The notes below the pieces were generated by a model. It made no database searches. It saw nothing but the letters and a program-made list of their open reading frames with translations, and was not told the origin of the DNA. Below, in pieces: positions 22,887-34,919 of a stretch of 64,000 nucleotides of DNA. This DNA comes from Brasenia schreberi (Eukaryota; Streptophyta; Magnoliopsida; Nymphaeales; Cabombaceae): contig JAYKKT010000076.1 in NCBI GenBank assembly GCA_036023115.1, positions 4,092,001 to 4,156,000 of the forward strand, in the 5' to 3' direction. Position numbers and translations under genes: made by a program. Numbering within the stretch: the first letter of the stretch is position 1; every line of letters starts with the position of its first letter.

Positions 22887-25800
22887 CTACACATGATACT
22901 TTTTTAAGTATTGAATATTGATAGGATCTGCTAAATTCCTACCTTCTACATCGATCAACCAATACGAGTTGTTCGTAGTGGTTGCTCATACAACATAGGG
23001 TCCATCCCAGTTGGGGCGCCACTTGCCTAGGGGGTGTGGGTCACGATGATGGATGGTTTTTAAGACCAGATCTCCCACTTCAAAGTGTCGAGGTCTCATG
23101 TGTTTGCTATAATGTCGGGCTATCCTTTGCCGGTATGCACGAGCATGATCCATGGCAAGGAGTCGCTTCTCATCTAGCAAATCTAGTTCGACCATCCTAG
23201 CATGCTGAAGCATCTCTAGGGGGAGGTCGAGTGCTGTGGATGTATAGAATGAATGCAGTTGAGTATGAATGGGAAGAATGACGTTTGTGCCATAGATCAA
23301 TTCGAATGGTGTGGCATTCGTGGGAGTCCGGATGGAAGTCCTATAAGCCCATAAGGCTTCATCCAGCTTCTCGTGCCACGTCCTACCCTTCTCTAAGGTT
23401 TTCTCAATAATACTAATGAGAGTCTTGTTTGTGGCTTCGGCTTGGCCGTTGCCTTGAGAGTAGTAGGGCGAGGAGAAGTGGTGAGTTATGCCATACGTGT
23501 TGCACAACTTAACCATCCGCTCGTTCTTGAATGAGGTGCCATTATCAGACACAAGGTCTCGTGGAACCCCAAATCGAGCCAAGATATTCCTCCGGATGAA
23601 AGCCACCACATGTTGCCCCATTACATTGGTTAGGGAAATGGCTTCCACCCACTTGGAGAAATACTCCGTGGCTGCTAAAATAAATCGATGCCCATTCGAG
23701 GCCTTTGGAAATATTGGGCCTACGATGTCAAACGCCCACATGGTAAATGCCCAGGGGCTGACCACGGAATGCAATGCAGATGATGGGATATGAATGGCGT
23801 GCCCATGCACTTGACATGGATGACACTTCCTAACATGATCGTGGCAATCCTTTTTCAGGGTGGACCAAAAATAGCCCCCTCTAAGTATTTTCATCGCCAT
23901 CATGTTGGCATTAACATGACCTCTACATTCTCCATCGTGGAACTCATGCATTACTATCCTAGCCTCCTCTAGGTCGATACACCTAAGCAGAATGCCGGTA
24001 AAACTTTTTTTGTATAAGACCCCACCCAGAATGGTGTATCGGGTTGAAATCTTACGAATGAATGCCTTATCTTTGGATGTGGCATCCTCGGTGAATCCCC
24101 CATTTTCTAAAAATTGTTTTATATCATGAAACCAGGGTTTTTCAATAGACTCTGGGTTGTTTTGGCAAATATCCAAGTCGTGTGTGGATGGGTGGGGCGC
24201 ATGCCATATTTCCAAAGATTTGGTCCCTGAAATGGGATCGACCTTCAAGGCTGAACCCAAGGAGGAGAGGGCATCAGTGAAGCCATTGTCCTCTCTTCCT
24301 ATGTGTGTGAGTTTACACGACTGGAAGGATTGGACCAATCGAGTGACCAACTCGTGATATGGAAGTAGTTTCTCATTACGTACTTGCGAAAATTTTAAAA
24401 CCTGGTTTATGACAAGGAGCGAATCTCCAAAGACCTCGATGCATGATGCCCCTAGAGTTTTCGAAATCCTTAAACCTTGTATGAGTGCTTCATACTCAGC
24501 TACGTTGTTGGAACATTCGAAATCTAAGTGGACTGCTATGGGAATCTCGCTTTTTTCAGGGGAGATTAGGATGACCCCGGCACCAGCCCCTCATTGGTTT
24601 CATGCCCCATCGAAGTGCATCTTCCACACTTGGTTTTCGAAAGAGTTTGCCAAAATGTGGTTTTGAAAATGGTTTTGCAATATGCCTTCATCAGGCATTT
24701 CGACAAGAGTGGGATACACGTCCTCTAAGGGGAATTCAGCCACGTAATCTGCTAGAGCTTGCCCCTTAATGGAGATTTGGTGATGGTATTTCAGACCATA
24801 CTCCATTAGAAGGAGTTGCCATTTGCCCAATCTACCCGTGAGAATGGGTTTTTCGAACAAGTGCTTGATTGGATCAAGCTTGGACACTATCCAGATCTCA
24901 TGATCTAGGAAATAGTGTCTGAATTTCTGGCAGGCCCAGACTAGGGCCAAGCACGTCTTCTCCATGGCTTGATAATTTCATTCATAAGCCAAGAGAGTTT
25001 TCGAAATATAGTAGATGGCATACTCCTTATGGGTGTCATCCTCGTATTGAGCCAACAAGGCTCCTAAAGCATTTGCATGCACGGAGATGTATAATAAAAG
25101 CGGTTTTCCTTGCTTTGGAGGATTCAAAACGGGGGGATTAACCAAGTATGCCTTCAGTCTCTTGAAGGACTTTTGGCATTCGTCATCCCATAAGAATTTC
25201 GTACCCTTCCTCAACAGTTTGTTGAAGGGTTCGCATCTAGTTGCCAGATTCGATATGAATCGGTGAACGGATTGTAAGCGACCCTGGAGGCTACGAATTT
25301 GGGTGAGATTGGAGGGTGGAGCCATGTCTATGATGGCTCGACACTTAGAGGGGTCGACTTCTATTCCCCTTTGGCTCACCATAAAGCCTAGAAGCTTCCC
25401 TGATTCTACCCCGAACACACATTTTTGAGGGTTCAGCTTTACTTTGTAAAGCCTAAGCCTTTCGAAAATCTTTTGTAAACATTCGATATGGGTGCATCGG
25501 GTTTTGGATTTTGCCAAGAGATCATCTACATACACTTCTACAAGCTCATGAATTTGATCATGGAAGATCGTGGTCATGGCTCGTTGGTATGTTGCGCCGG
25601 CGTTTTTCAAACCAAAGGGCATGACTGTATAGCAGTACGTGCCCCATGGGGTTGTGAAGGCGGTCTTACCCTGATCTCGTGGGCTTAGTTTGATTTGATT
25701 ATAGCCTGAATAGCCATCCATGAATGAAAACATTTCATGATTTGCAGTACTATCGACTATCAAATCTATGTTTGGTAAAGGATAATTATCCTTAGGAGTG

Positions 25801-26659
25801 GCTTTATTCAGGTTTTTGAAATCGATGCATATTCGAATTTTCCCATTGGTTTTTCGAACTACAACGATATTTGATAACCAATCAGAATACGCAATGGGTT
25901 TTATAAATCCGACTTTTAGCAGATCTTCTAAACCCTCTTTGACTTGCGTGTGTACATTCTGGTGTATTTTCCTAAGCTTCTGCTTTATGGGTTTTACACC
26001 TGCATCTAAGGGAAGACGATGCTCGACAATGCTGGGATCTATGCCCGGCATGTCTTCATACGTCCATGCAAACACATCTAAATAGGTTCGTAGAAATGCA
26101 ATGAATGCTAACCTTTCGGTTTCATGCAAGCATGCGCCTATTTTGATGGTTTGGGGATTGGAATCAACCCCTAGGTTCACCTCTATGAAATCTCCTCCTA
26201 CTGATTGGGAAGGTTTTTCAAAATCGAGAATTCTATGAAATTCTGGGAGCTCATAAGTGGGATCTTCCTCAAGGGGATCCACTTCTGGGCTTTGATCATT
26301 CTCGTGGGCTACAGACCCGAGGGAATTTGATGCGTGGTTTTCAAAATGACCTGGTTTTGTACTTGGATTTTCAAGTGATTTCGAAATTTTTGGTCTGGCT
26401 ATGCAGACGACGTTTCTTTCGAAATCCTTTTCTTTTGCCAAAGTCCTACTAGGAGCAGCTATGTACAAAATCTTTTTGGTATTTTCCAAATTTTCGATTT
26501 TTTTGGGTTTTGTAAAACAAGAACTTTGGGAACTATACAAAGCACTCTTTTTTCGAGTTTTTGTTTTTCCATTGTTTTTGGTTTTCCTTGTTTTTCGATT
26601 TTTTTGATTTTAAGTTTTTCAAATGTTTTTGTATTTTTAGAAAAGGGATCTTCCGTCAT
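22887..26659 (-). pseudogene. pol: pol of element B (ORF2)
   Basis: ATG at 26657-26659 directly follows the acceptor-like TTTGTAG-GT. Order: Lys-rich spacer (to about 26300); RT (about 26090-25150) with F-S-F-M-D-G-Y, M-P-F-G-L-K-N and Y-V-D-D; degenerate first RNase H (about 25120-24840); second RNase H (about 24640-24250) with F-D-G-A, A-E-Y-E-A, G-D-S and an A-D-A-L-like end changed to T-D-A-L; integrase finger (about 23945-23825); D,D35E core (about 23745-23400); C-terminal W-D-G-P-Y. A 1-bp deletion in an A-run near 26513 shifts the frame. Stops at about 24975, 24598, 24586 and 22990 are CGA-to-TGA changes. Confidence 0.88.
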
Positions 26660-26661
26660 AC

Positions 26662-26680
26662 CTACAAAGGGAAAACACTA
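26662..26680 (-). promoter_or_regulatory. Candidate 3' splice site before pol (element B)
   Basis: Minus strand reads TGTTTTCCCTTTGTAG followed by GTATG, where ATG is the ORF2 start. The ORF1 stop lies just upstream (26685-26687). Same boundary as at 39125-39140, 40653-40668 and 62708-62723. Confidence 0.45.
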
Positions 26681-26684
26681 CGGG

Positions 26685-29553
26685 TTAGACTCGGAATAGG
26701 AGGTCTAAATCGTAGGTCTCTTCTAAGGCAGGCTCCGGGGCACCCTTGACCCAGGTGGTCACAGGGGGTGGCTCCAGCGGTATTCGGGGAGTATAGCCGA
26801 TCCCATATTGGCTTGGATTGGCCCTAGGAAGGATGGGCTCTAGGAGACCCTGGTTCTGCGCCCCTAGACTCTTGTAGGGCGTGTAGCCCATGTTTAACAA
26901 CATGTTCCACGACTTCTTGTTTTTCGAAAAAGTTGGATACAAGTCGTGGTCCTGGAACATGCTATCGTCCATATTATGCTCGTATGGCTTCTTGTCCAGG
27001 GGCTTTGGAAATAGGGAACGCTTGGGTTTTCCTAGAAGGATTAAAGTCGGAAGGGGGCCTGCTTTGGGCGGCCCCTTCACACATACAACCTTCTTAGGGT
27101 TGTTTAACACGAGCCGAGGTGGCTCAACCATAATTTACCCCAGGTTAGCCTCATGGGCCTGGGAGCTTGATAAACAAGGGGAGTTTATGATCCCCTGAAA
27201 CTGTGGGTGACTCTCACCTAGGATCACTACGACCTGGTCCCTAAAAGGGATCTTGACACACCTGTGGAAGGTGGATGGCACAGTGCACAAACTGTGTATC
27301 CAGGGCCTTCCCAGCAACAGGTTATAATGGGGGTGGATGTCCAAGACATGGAACACCCCCGTGTGTTCGATCCCTCCCGTTTCCATTGGGAGTTCGATGG
27401 ATCCTAAAGGTCTAGACGCATTCCCATCGTATCCAGTGATAACGATGGGGCTTGGGTTCACTGAAGTCAAGGTGACTCCGATTTTGTACGCCACATGAAG
27501 TGGAAGGATGTTGAGCCCTCCTCCACCATTGACTAGGCACCTGTCCAGAGAGTGGTTGTTTAGAACCACCTCGATATGCAGGGCCTGGTTATGGGTTTCG
27601 TAGGGTCTATCTACATCATCTTCCGAGAAAGTAATGGGCGATTTTGCTCCTAATAAAGCCACTTGGGCAGACAAGGATTCCGGACTTATGTTCGAATCAA
27701 CCTTGGCCCTTCTAGAATTTTCTCTAATACAAGTCTATGCCTAGGCGAAGTTTTTATAAGCTCTAAGATAGACATGTGAATAGGAATCTTTGAAAGGTGG
27801 TTTTCGAAGTCATAAGGATTTAGGATGACTTTGTCCTTATCTGCTTTCGGCAGAAAACTAGGGATACATGCTTTTGAGGGGCCAGGCACACTGACCACCT
27901 TTTGAGCACCTTGAAGGTGTGGGGGTTGATAGATCCTCCCAGATCTAGTGACTTCCCCCACGACCAGCCTAGGGTTCGCGCTAACTTTGGCTTTAAGGAT
28001 GAGTTGAGGAGAACCTTGGATTTTCAAAACTGGTTTTACCGGGGTTTCCACTTTTGGTGTCCCCGAATGACGACTTGGGCTGGCCTCTTGTATAGTACAA
28101 AAACGGGCGCACAAGTAGGTCGACCAAATTCTGGTTTTTGCGCTAGTTCCTTGGAAATGGTGAGGGTACATACCTCCTTTCCTTTCCCACTGCCACTGGC
28201 GTGTTTGGGAAAGGGTTCCTTGAAGATAGCTTGAGGTGTCTCAGGTTCCGCAGTGACCTGGAGCCGGCCTTCTGCTATCAAGTTCTCAATTTTATTTAAG
28301 AGGGAGAAGCAACGTTTGGTATCATGGCCTTTGAGCCGATGATACTTACAAAATCGGTTTAAATACCCCCCTTTGGAAGTGATTCCTTCAGGGATTTCAG
28401 GGAGTTCTATCATGCCCTGGGCAAGTAGGAGGTCTAGGACCTCCGACACAGGTTGCCCCAGCGGAGTATACTCCCCTTTTTCAACCGGTTTTTGAAAATT
28501 TCGCTCCCTCTTATTTTCTAATTTTTCAAAATTTTTGGAAGTGCCCGCAATGCCTGGATCCACCTGGACATTGGCGATTTTATGGGGCTTTGCCCCTTTG
28601 TCCGTCGTGGGCAGCCCATATGCGATGGGCTTTTCCAAGCGGGTTTTTGGAACGGCACTTCCTTTCCACAAGTGATCGTATGTCCCTTTTCGCAAGTTGG
28701 TTTCGAAAAGGGAGGCCTTTTTGATCAACTTATGGAAAGTTGAAATCTCATGGAGCGAGAGAAGGGTTTTTAACTCGCTTTTAAAATTATCCAGGATGAG
28801 CATTACTGTGCATCCTTCGGATATGGGCTCTCGCACTTGGCCCAAAAGCGACCTCCATCTTATAATGAAGGCATGTACGTCTTCGTTCATGCCTTGCTTT
28901 GTATCCCTTAAGGTATTCAGAGTCGGCGTGACTTTTACGTTGTGTGCAAATCTTTGCATGAAGCAGTTCGCTAACTCTTCAAAAGTAGCGATCTGGCTTA
29001 AGTCATAGGAAGCCAGCCATTTGGCAGCTGTGCCTTTAAGGGATAAAGGGAACCAATACACCCATTTCATCGAGTCCTTTTTCTTCTTATGGGCTCGACG
29101 TGAGAAAAGCTGCAAGTGAGACCTGGGGTCTGCCATGCCATCATACCGATGGAAGTTCGGTATTTCATCGTCACTGTCTGTTTCGTAATCCATAGGAAGG
29201 AAATCAGACAGGGCGTAGCTTCTTTTCTCTTTATTCTACCCTTTCAGCAACTGCTGTAGGGCTTTATGGTCCTTTTGTGTGAAGGACTCGTGGTATTGGT
29301 TGCCTTCCATTACGGAGGCCTCTTTGTGCTTGCGAGGTTTTTCAGATTTCTTTTTAGACCTTTGTTCACCATTTGATGAACATGAATCACGTACTTCAGC
29401 CTCTTGGCTGAGAGCATCGATTTTGGCCTCAAACTCCCTTCTCAAGTCCTCGATTTCATCTAGTTTTATTTTGTTTTTGAAAATCCTCCTAGAGTGAGAA
29501 CTTGATGCGCATGAGCCTTGGCTCGACACTTCACTTGGATTGGATTTTGACAT
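26685..29553 (-). pseudogene. gag: gag-protease-G-patch (ORF1) of element B
   Basis: ATG at 29551-29553. N-terminal coiled coil, Gag core (about 29150-28700), C-x2-H-x4-H-x4-C knuckle (about 28350), protease (about 27560-27220) and G-patch (about 26980-26780). The protease triplet is Asn-Gly-Gly rather than Asp-Gly-Gly, so the catalytic Asp is lost (GAT to AAT near 27533). Stops at 29236 and 27135 (CAG and CAA to TAG and TAA) and single-base losses near 28062 and 27710 break the frame. Intact relatives are about 950 codons. Confidence 0.88.
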
Positions 29554-29578
29554 GCTTTTCAAGCTTTTTCAAAATGTC

Positions 29579-29602
29579 CTAAGTACAAGCAAAGAAAACA
29601 AG
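29579..29602 (-). promoter_or_regulatory. Candidate 3' splice site before gag (element B)
   Basis: Minus strand TTTTCTTTGCTTGTACTTAG followed by GA, 26 nt before the gag ATG. Conserved in A (36200-36222), D (14302-14325), E (59800-59823) and the fragment near 12120. Confidence 0.45.
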
Positions 29603-29670
29603 TTAAAATGACACCTTTTACAAAATTTTCACAAGACTTCTTCTTAAAACTCGATTTTTGAAAGGCTCAC

Positions 29671-29688
29671 GTCCCACCAGGCGTGCCA
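29671..29688 (-). other. Primer-binding site, element B
   Basis: Minus strand TGGCACGCCTGGTGGGAC, one mismatch from the other copies, five bases inside the LTR end. Confidence 0.85.
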
Positions 29689-29693
29689 ATCTC

Positions 29694-32600
29694 TGTAGAC
29701 GAGCGAAAAATCCCCTCCTCTCACCTTTTCAGGGCTTGGAGCGGATCCTCTTATGCGTCTAAGGCCTTATTTATGCAAACAGGGCGTGCCAGCTAGCTTA
29801 CCTAAGCTAGCGAAGATATATTTAACACTGACTTCTAATCGTGGCGACTGTGAGCAAGTGAGCTCTTGTCGTCACAGACCTTCTTGCACCGATGCGCAAG
29901 GGTCAGTCTGTACGCTTTGCAAAAATTGAGTTTTGGGAGAGAAAGTCTACGAAGCGGTTCGAGGTGTCTAATTCGGGTCTTTTAGAAGCGATTGCATGTT
30001 TTAGATCACGTGGATTTGCACGTGCCTAAGTCTTTTCTTTTATCCCTTTTCGGGCCACCTAGTTTGTGTGTTATGAACACTCCACTACATGGGCGAATTC
30101 GAGCGGGGCTTGCTTTGATGCAATATGCGTCCTACCTCATGGTATGGCGTAGATGCAATGCAAACTCACGCTACTCCAAAGGGAAAACCCGAATGTAAAG
30201 ACAATACTGAAGGGAAATAACCGAAGGGAAATAACCGAAGGGAGATATGTATATAGAGTATGTATATGAACCCTTACTCGGGTCTTGCAAATAAGAGCGA
30301 AGGCTCAATGTGGGTGCGTGCTGGAATTGAAAGACTTACACACATGACATGAAATTAAACCCAAATATAAATTGCAGTATGGCCTTGACTAAGGTCTTGG
30401 GAGTAAGAGAGAAAGCTCAATGTGTGTGAGTGCTTGAATTGAAGTACTACGCACACGACATAAATGAAACCCAAATATAACTGCAATAAGGCCTTTACTA
30501 AGGTCTTGGGAGTAAGAGTGAAGGCTCAATGTGTGTGAGAGTGCTCGAATTGAAAGACTTACCCACACGACATGAAATTAAACCCAAATAGTATAGGTCG
30601 GCCCTTACTTGGGTCTTTCAAATAAGAGCGAAAGCTCAATGTGTGTGAGAGTGCTTGAATTGAAAGACTTACCCACACGACATGAAATGAAACCCAAATA
30701 GTATAGGTCGGCCCTTACTTGGGTCTTTCAAATAAGAGCGAAAGCTCAATGTGTGTGAGAGTGCTTGAATTGAAAGACAACGCACCCAACTTAAGCAAAA
30801 CCCTTCAAAAATGAAAGTATATGTATATACTTATGTATTAGGGGCTGATTAGGCCCGTGTGTGTTCAAAATCGTGCACAACTAAGAGAGTGCATGTGTGT
30901 GGGTGTGCCAAGCCACGTTATTACAAGCGGGGGGAGACTATGCTCCATTATTACAACCCCGAATCGAATTGAATCTCAAGCAAGTATACAACTAAAGACC
31001 GAGTTAAGCACTTACTAGTAGCTGGTCCGTAGAGGCCTTGCTTGAGCGTGGGCTTGGCCTTCGCCTTGGGCTGCAAACGGGAGCTCCGCGAGGTTGAGCG
31101 ACAAGGGGTGCTGGCCGGGCTGCAAATGGGGCGTGGGATAGGCGCCTTGAAGGTGGCCGGCTGCAAGCAAGGGTGTCGCCTTGATGTGGGGGATTAAAGG
31201 GGCTAGGTAAGGTCACTAGGGGGAGTGTAGTGTTAGGGGAGTATGGCACTAAGGGAAGACCGAATGGGACACCTAGGGGAAAAGAGATGGCTGGCCGAAT
31301 GGAAGGGATAGTCGGTTGGAGTGGCCGACTAGGGGAATGTGGTGGTGGCGGGCTGCTAGGACAGCTATGGGTGGAGTATGGGAAGGAAGCTAGCTAGGTG
31401 ATGGGGCTAGGTGGTAGTGGGGGTAGTGGGTGTAAGGGAGTGCTAGGGGCAGGTCTTAGGAAGTTGAATAGGGTGGCCGGGTGTAGCTAGTGTAGTTAGG
31501 TAGTGGCGGGTAGCTAGGGTGACTAAGGCTTGGCCGAGTGGGAGTGGTGGCGGCAAGTGGCTGATATTAAGGTAAGGTGGTGGTATGGTGGGTGGCTGGG
31601 AGTGGAGAGGGAGTGGAGAAGGAGCTAGGTAGAGTGTGGGGTACTAACCGGATGAAGAGGCGGCGGGTGGTTGAGGAGCAGCCAGATGTGGGGGCTCGAC
31701 TTGTTCAGTCGGGTGAAGAAGATGACGATGGAGGTGGCTTCGGCTGGAATGGTGGTGGCGGTGGTGGTGCTGGCGTGGTGGGATGTGGAGCAGGTGGAGC
31801 TTGGGGAAGTGGAGGAAGGAGAGGACCCGGTTGGCTTGGAGATGGCTTTTAGATAGGAAAACCCGCCCCCAAGGGGGGGGGGTTTATATAGGGATGGGTA
31901 GGTCGGTTAGGGCTGGGTTTGGGGTAGTGGTTAGGTGGTTCAGGTAGGGTGGTATGAAGATAAGGTGGGCTGGAAAGGGTAGGGCCAGATATTTTAAATA
32001 CAAGTGGTTTGGGTAGATTGTGGGCTAGGGGTGGTTTAGGGGTTTAGGGTTTGGTTAGGTGGTTGGGTTCTAGGGTGAGGTTTAGTGAACTAGGTTAGGT
32101 GATTAGGCTAGGTTTAGGGAAATTAACCTAGGTTTAGGGAAGGATTAGGGAAGTGGGTTAGGTGATTAGGTTGGGATTAGGCCGGGATTAGGGAAGTGGG
32201 TTAGGTGATTAGGCTCAGATTAGGGGTGGATTAGGGTGGAAGGCTAGGATTAGGTGTTTTGGGTTAGGTTTAGGTGAAGGAGCTCCCTTTGCATGGCCCA
32301 TAGACCTTAACCACCTCATGTTGGTGCAGCCCTAGGTTAGGTTTTGGCTAATTACAAGCTTAAACCCACTCAATTAGGCCAACCCACATGATTAACCCCA
32401 AACATGACACACAAGTCAAGCTTAATTACAACATACTTGATCTTATCCCCCCCACTCTCTCTCATTCCCATGATCCCACGTGAAATTCAAGTGGGCCCCA
32501 CCTCCATTTATGAGAAGGTGATGTGGGCCATGGATATGGATATTGGATTGGATTTTTGAATCCAAATCCAAATCCAAGTCCATATATGGGTTTGGATTGG

Positions 32601-33112
32601 GATCTGGATATATATGGTCCAGATCCGATCCAAACTGAACTCTGACTCCTTCGAGCTGGGTTCGAAACGGACGATTTGTGCGGGGTCTGACAGCATCAGC
32701 ACTCCGTCTGCATTGGGTCTTTGCCAACATAATCGTCCGCCTCCGTTTCTGCCTTCCGAAGATGACTTCAAATAACATTTTGATAATAACAGGGTCTTGG
32801 ACGTTCGAGATCCTGGGGTATGGATTTGATACGAGAGTTGCTGTGCCGGGCTCGACATGTGCTCCGGTTCCGGGCTCTCTTTGACTTCGCTGGTCCTGTC
32901 TTGATTAGGCCAAGCTGCTTTGGGGTTTCAAAAACGTGTTTGAAAGGTTTTCAAAAGCTATATTATATATTTTTGAAATATGAAGTTTAAAACATATATA
33001 CAGGGTTGTCTGGAAGGCTCCCGGGTTTCCAGACTCAAAAATGGCCCTTTGGGGCTGCTTGTACAAAACCCAATGAATTTTGAGAAATTCGTGGGATTTC
33101 GGGGTGTTTACA
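29694..33112 (-). repeat. 5' LTR of element B (3.42 kb)
   Basis: Near-identical to 18482-21914. TATA about 31882-31891, donor-like GTTAGT 31643-31648 and GTAAGT 31010-31015, repeats 30785-30275, U5 hairpin 29792-29811, TGGCACGCCC 29782-29791. It ends exactly at 33112, where LTR sequence of A resumes. Confidence 0.9.
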
Positions 33113-34047
33113 TTCAGTTTGGATCGGATCTGGACCATATATATCCAGATCCCAATCCAAACCCATGTATGGACTTGGATTTGGATTTGGATCCAAAGAT
33201 CCAATCCAATATCCATATCCATGGCCCACATCACCTTCTCATAAATGGAGGTGGGGCCCACTTGAATTTCACGTGGGATTATGGGCATGAGAGAGAGTGG
33301 GGGGTGGATAAGATCAAGTGTGTGTTGTAATTAAGCTTGACTTGTGTGTCAAGTTTGGGGTTAATCATGTGGGTTAGCCTAATTAAGTGGGTTTAAGCTT
33401 GTAATTAGCCAAAACCTAACTAGGGCTGCACCAACATGATGTGGTGAAGATCCATGGGCCATGCAAAGGGAGCTCCTTCACCTAAACCTAACCCAAAACG
33501 CCTAATCCTAGCCTTCCACCCTAATCCGACCCTAATCTGAGCCTAATCACCTAACCCACTTCTCTAATCCCGGCCTAATCCCAACCTAATCACCTAACCC
33601 ACTTCCCTAATCCTTCCCTAAACCTAGGTTAATTTCCCTAAACCTAGCCTAATCCTAGCCTAATCACCTAACCTAGCTCACTAAACCTCACCCTAGAACC
33701 AACCCACCTAGCTAAACCCTAAACCTCTAAACCACCCCTAGCCCACAACCTACCCAAACCACTTGTATTTAAAATATCTGGCCCTACCCTTTCCAGCCCA
33801 CCTTATCCTCATACCACCCTACCTAAACCACCTAACCACTACCCCAAACCCAGCCCAAGCCGACCTAGCCCATCAGCCCACCATTCCCAGCCGGGTCCTC
33901 CACTTCCCCAAGCTCAGCCGAATTCCGCCTGCTCCACCTACTCCACATCCCGCCACCACCTACACCACTACCTTCCAGCCAAACGCCACCACCACCGCCA
34001 CCATCATCCGGTTGATTCCCTTCCACCCGCCACCATTTCTTCACCCG

Positions 34048-34685
34048 GTAAGTCCCCTACATCCTACCTTACTACTTCTTCACTCCCTCTCCACTCTCAG
34101 CCACCTAATCCACTCCCCTATCACCCTAACATCAGCCCTTCCACTTGTTGCCACCCTTCTCACTCAGCCAAACCCATAGCTCCCTAACTACCCGCTACCA
34201 CCTAGACCTTTTAGACCCATTCGGCCACCCTACCCGACTCCCTAAGACCTGCCCATATCACCCTACCACACCCACTATACCTACTACCACTTGACCCCAT
34301 CTCCTAGCTAGTTCCCTTCCCTTACACCACTCCTAGCCACCCCAACAATCCGCCACCACCGAACTCCCCCAGTCGGCCACTCCAGCTGACTGTCGCCCCT
34401 TTACTCGGCCAGCAACCCGCCAACCTTAGGTGCCCCATTAGGTCTTCCTTTGAGCTTCCCTTAGTGCCATACTCCCTTAGTGACCCTACTTAGGTCCTTT
34501 AACCCAACACACCAAAAACAACCCTTTGCTAGCAGTCGGCCACCTTCAAGGCGCCTCTTCCGCGTGCCAAGGATACTCAGCCAGCACCTCTTGCCGTTCA
34601 ACCTCGCGGAGCTCCCTTTTGCAGCCCAAGGCGAAGGCCAAGCCCACGCTCAAGCAAGGCATCTTCGGACCAGCTATTAGTAAGT
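34048..34685 (+). promoter_or_regulatory. Two candidate 5' splice sites in A 5' LTR
   Basis: CCCG followed by GTAAGT (34048-34053) and CTATTA followed by GTAAGTG (34680-34685). Both are strong donor matches kept in the 3' LTR (51457-51462, 52089-52094) and E (57702-57707 as GTAAGC, 58358-58363). With the acceptor at 36222 the excised segment would include the 108-bp repeats, U5 and the PBS. Confidence 0.4.
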
Positions 34686-34737
34686 GCCTAACTCGGTCTT
34701 TAGTTGTATACTTGCTTGAGATTCAATTTGATACGGG

Positions 34738-34778
34738 GTTGTAATAACGGAGCATAGTCTCCCCCCGCTTGTAATAAC
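34738..34778 (+). other. TTGTAATAACG pair enclosing a GGAG/CTCC stem
   Basis: Two TTGTAATAACG copies about 30 nt apart with GGAGCATAGTCTCC between. The same layout is in all A/B/E-type LTRs and, in diverged form, in LTR G. Confidence 0.5.
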
Positions 34779-34919
34779 GTGGCTTGGCACACCCACACAC
34801 GTGCACTCCCTTAGTTGTGCACGATTTTGAACACACACGGGCCTAATTAGCCCCTAATACATAAACATATACATATACTTTAATTTTGTAGGGTTTTGCT
34901 TAAGTTGGGTGTGTTGTCT

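Larger units (their letters stand above)
18482..33112 (-). mobile_element. Element B: near-complete Tat element, 14.6 kb
   Basis: Two LTRs (29694-33112 and 18482-21914) are highly similar by eye. PBS is at 29671-29688 and the polypurine tract at 21919-21933. Flanks are TTCTG (18477-18481) and TTCAG (33113-33117), a 5-bp duplication with one change; the undisturbed site reads TTCAG in the A 3' LTR. It inserted into the 5' LTR of A, so it is younger than A. Coding frames carry several frameshifts and stops. Confidence 0.92.

Noticed and set aside
34480..34744. Pro/Ser/Lys-rich ORFs of 66-99 codons in the LTRs (also at 10408, 19739, 30951, 51889, 58156)
   Set aside because: They recur only because the LTR DNA is similar; overlapping frames are equally open, starts differ, and the frames run through the donor-like site. 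No protein conservation beyond DNA identity is visible.
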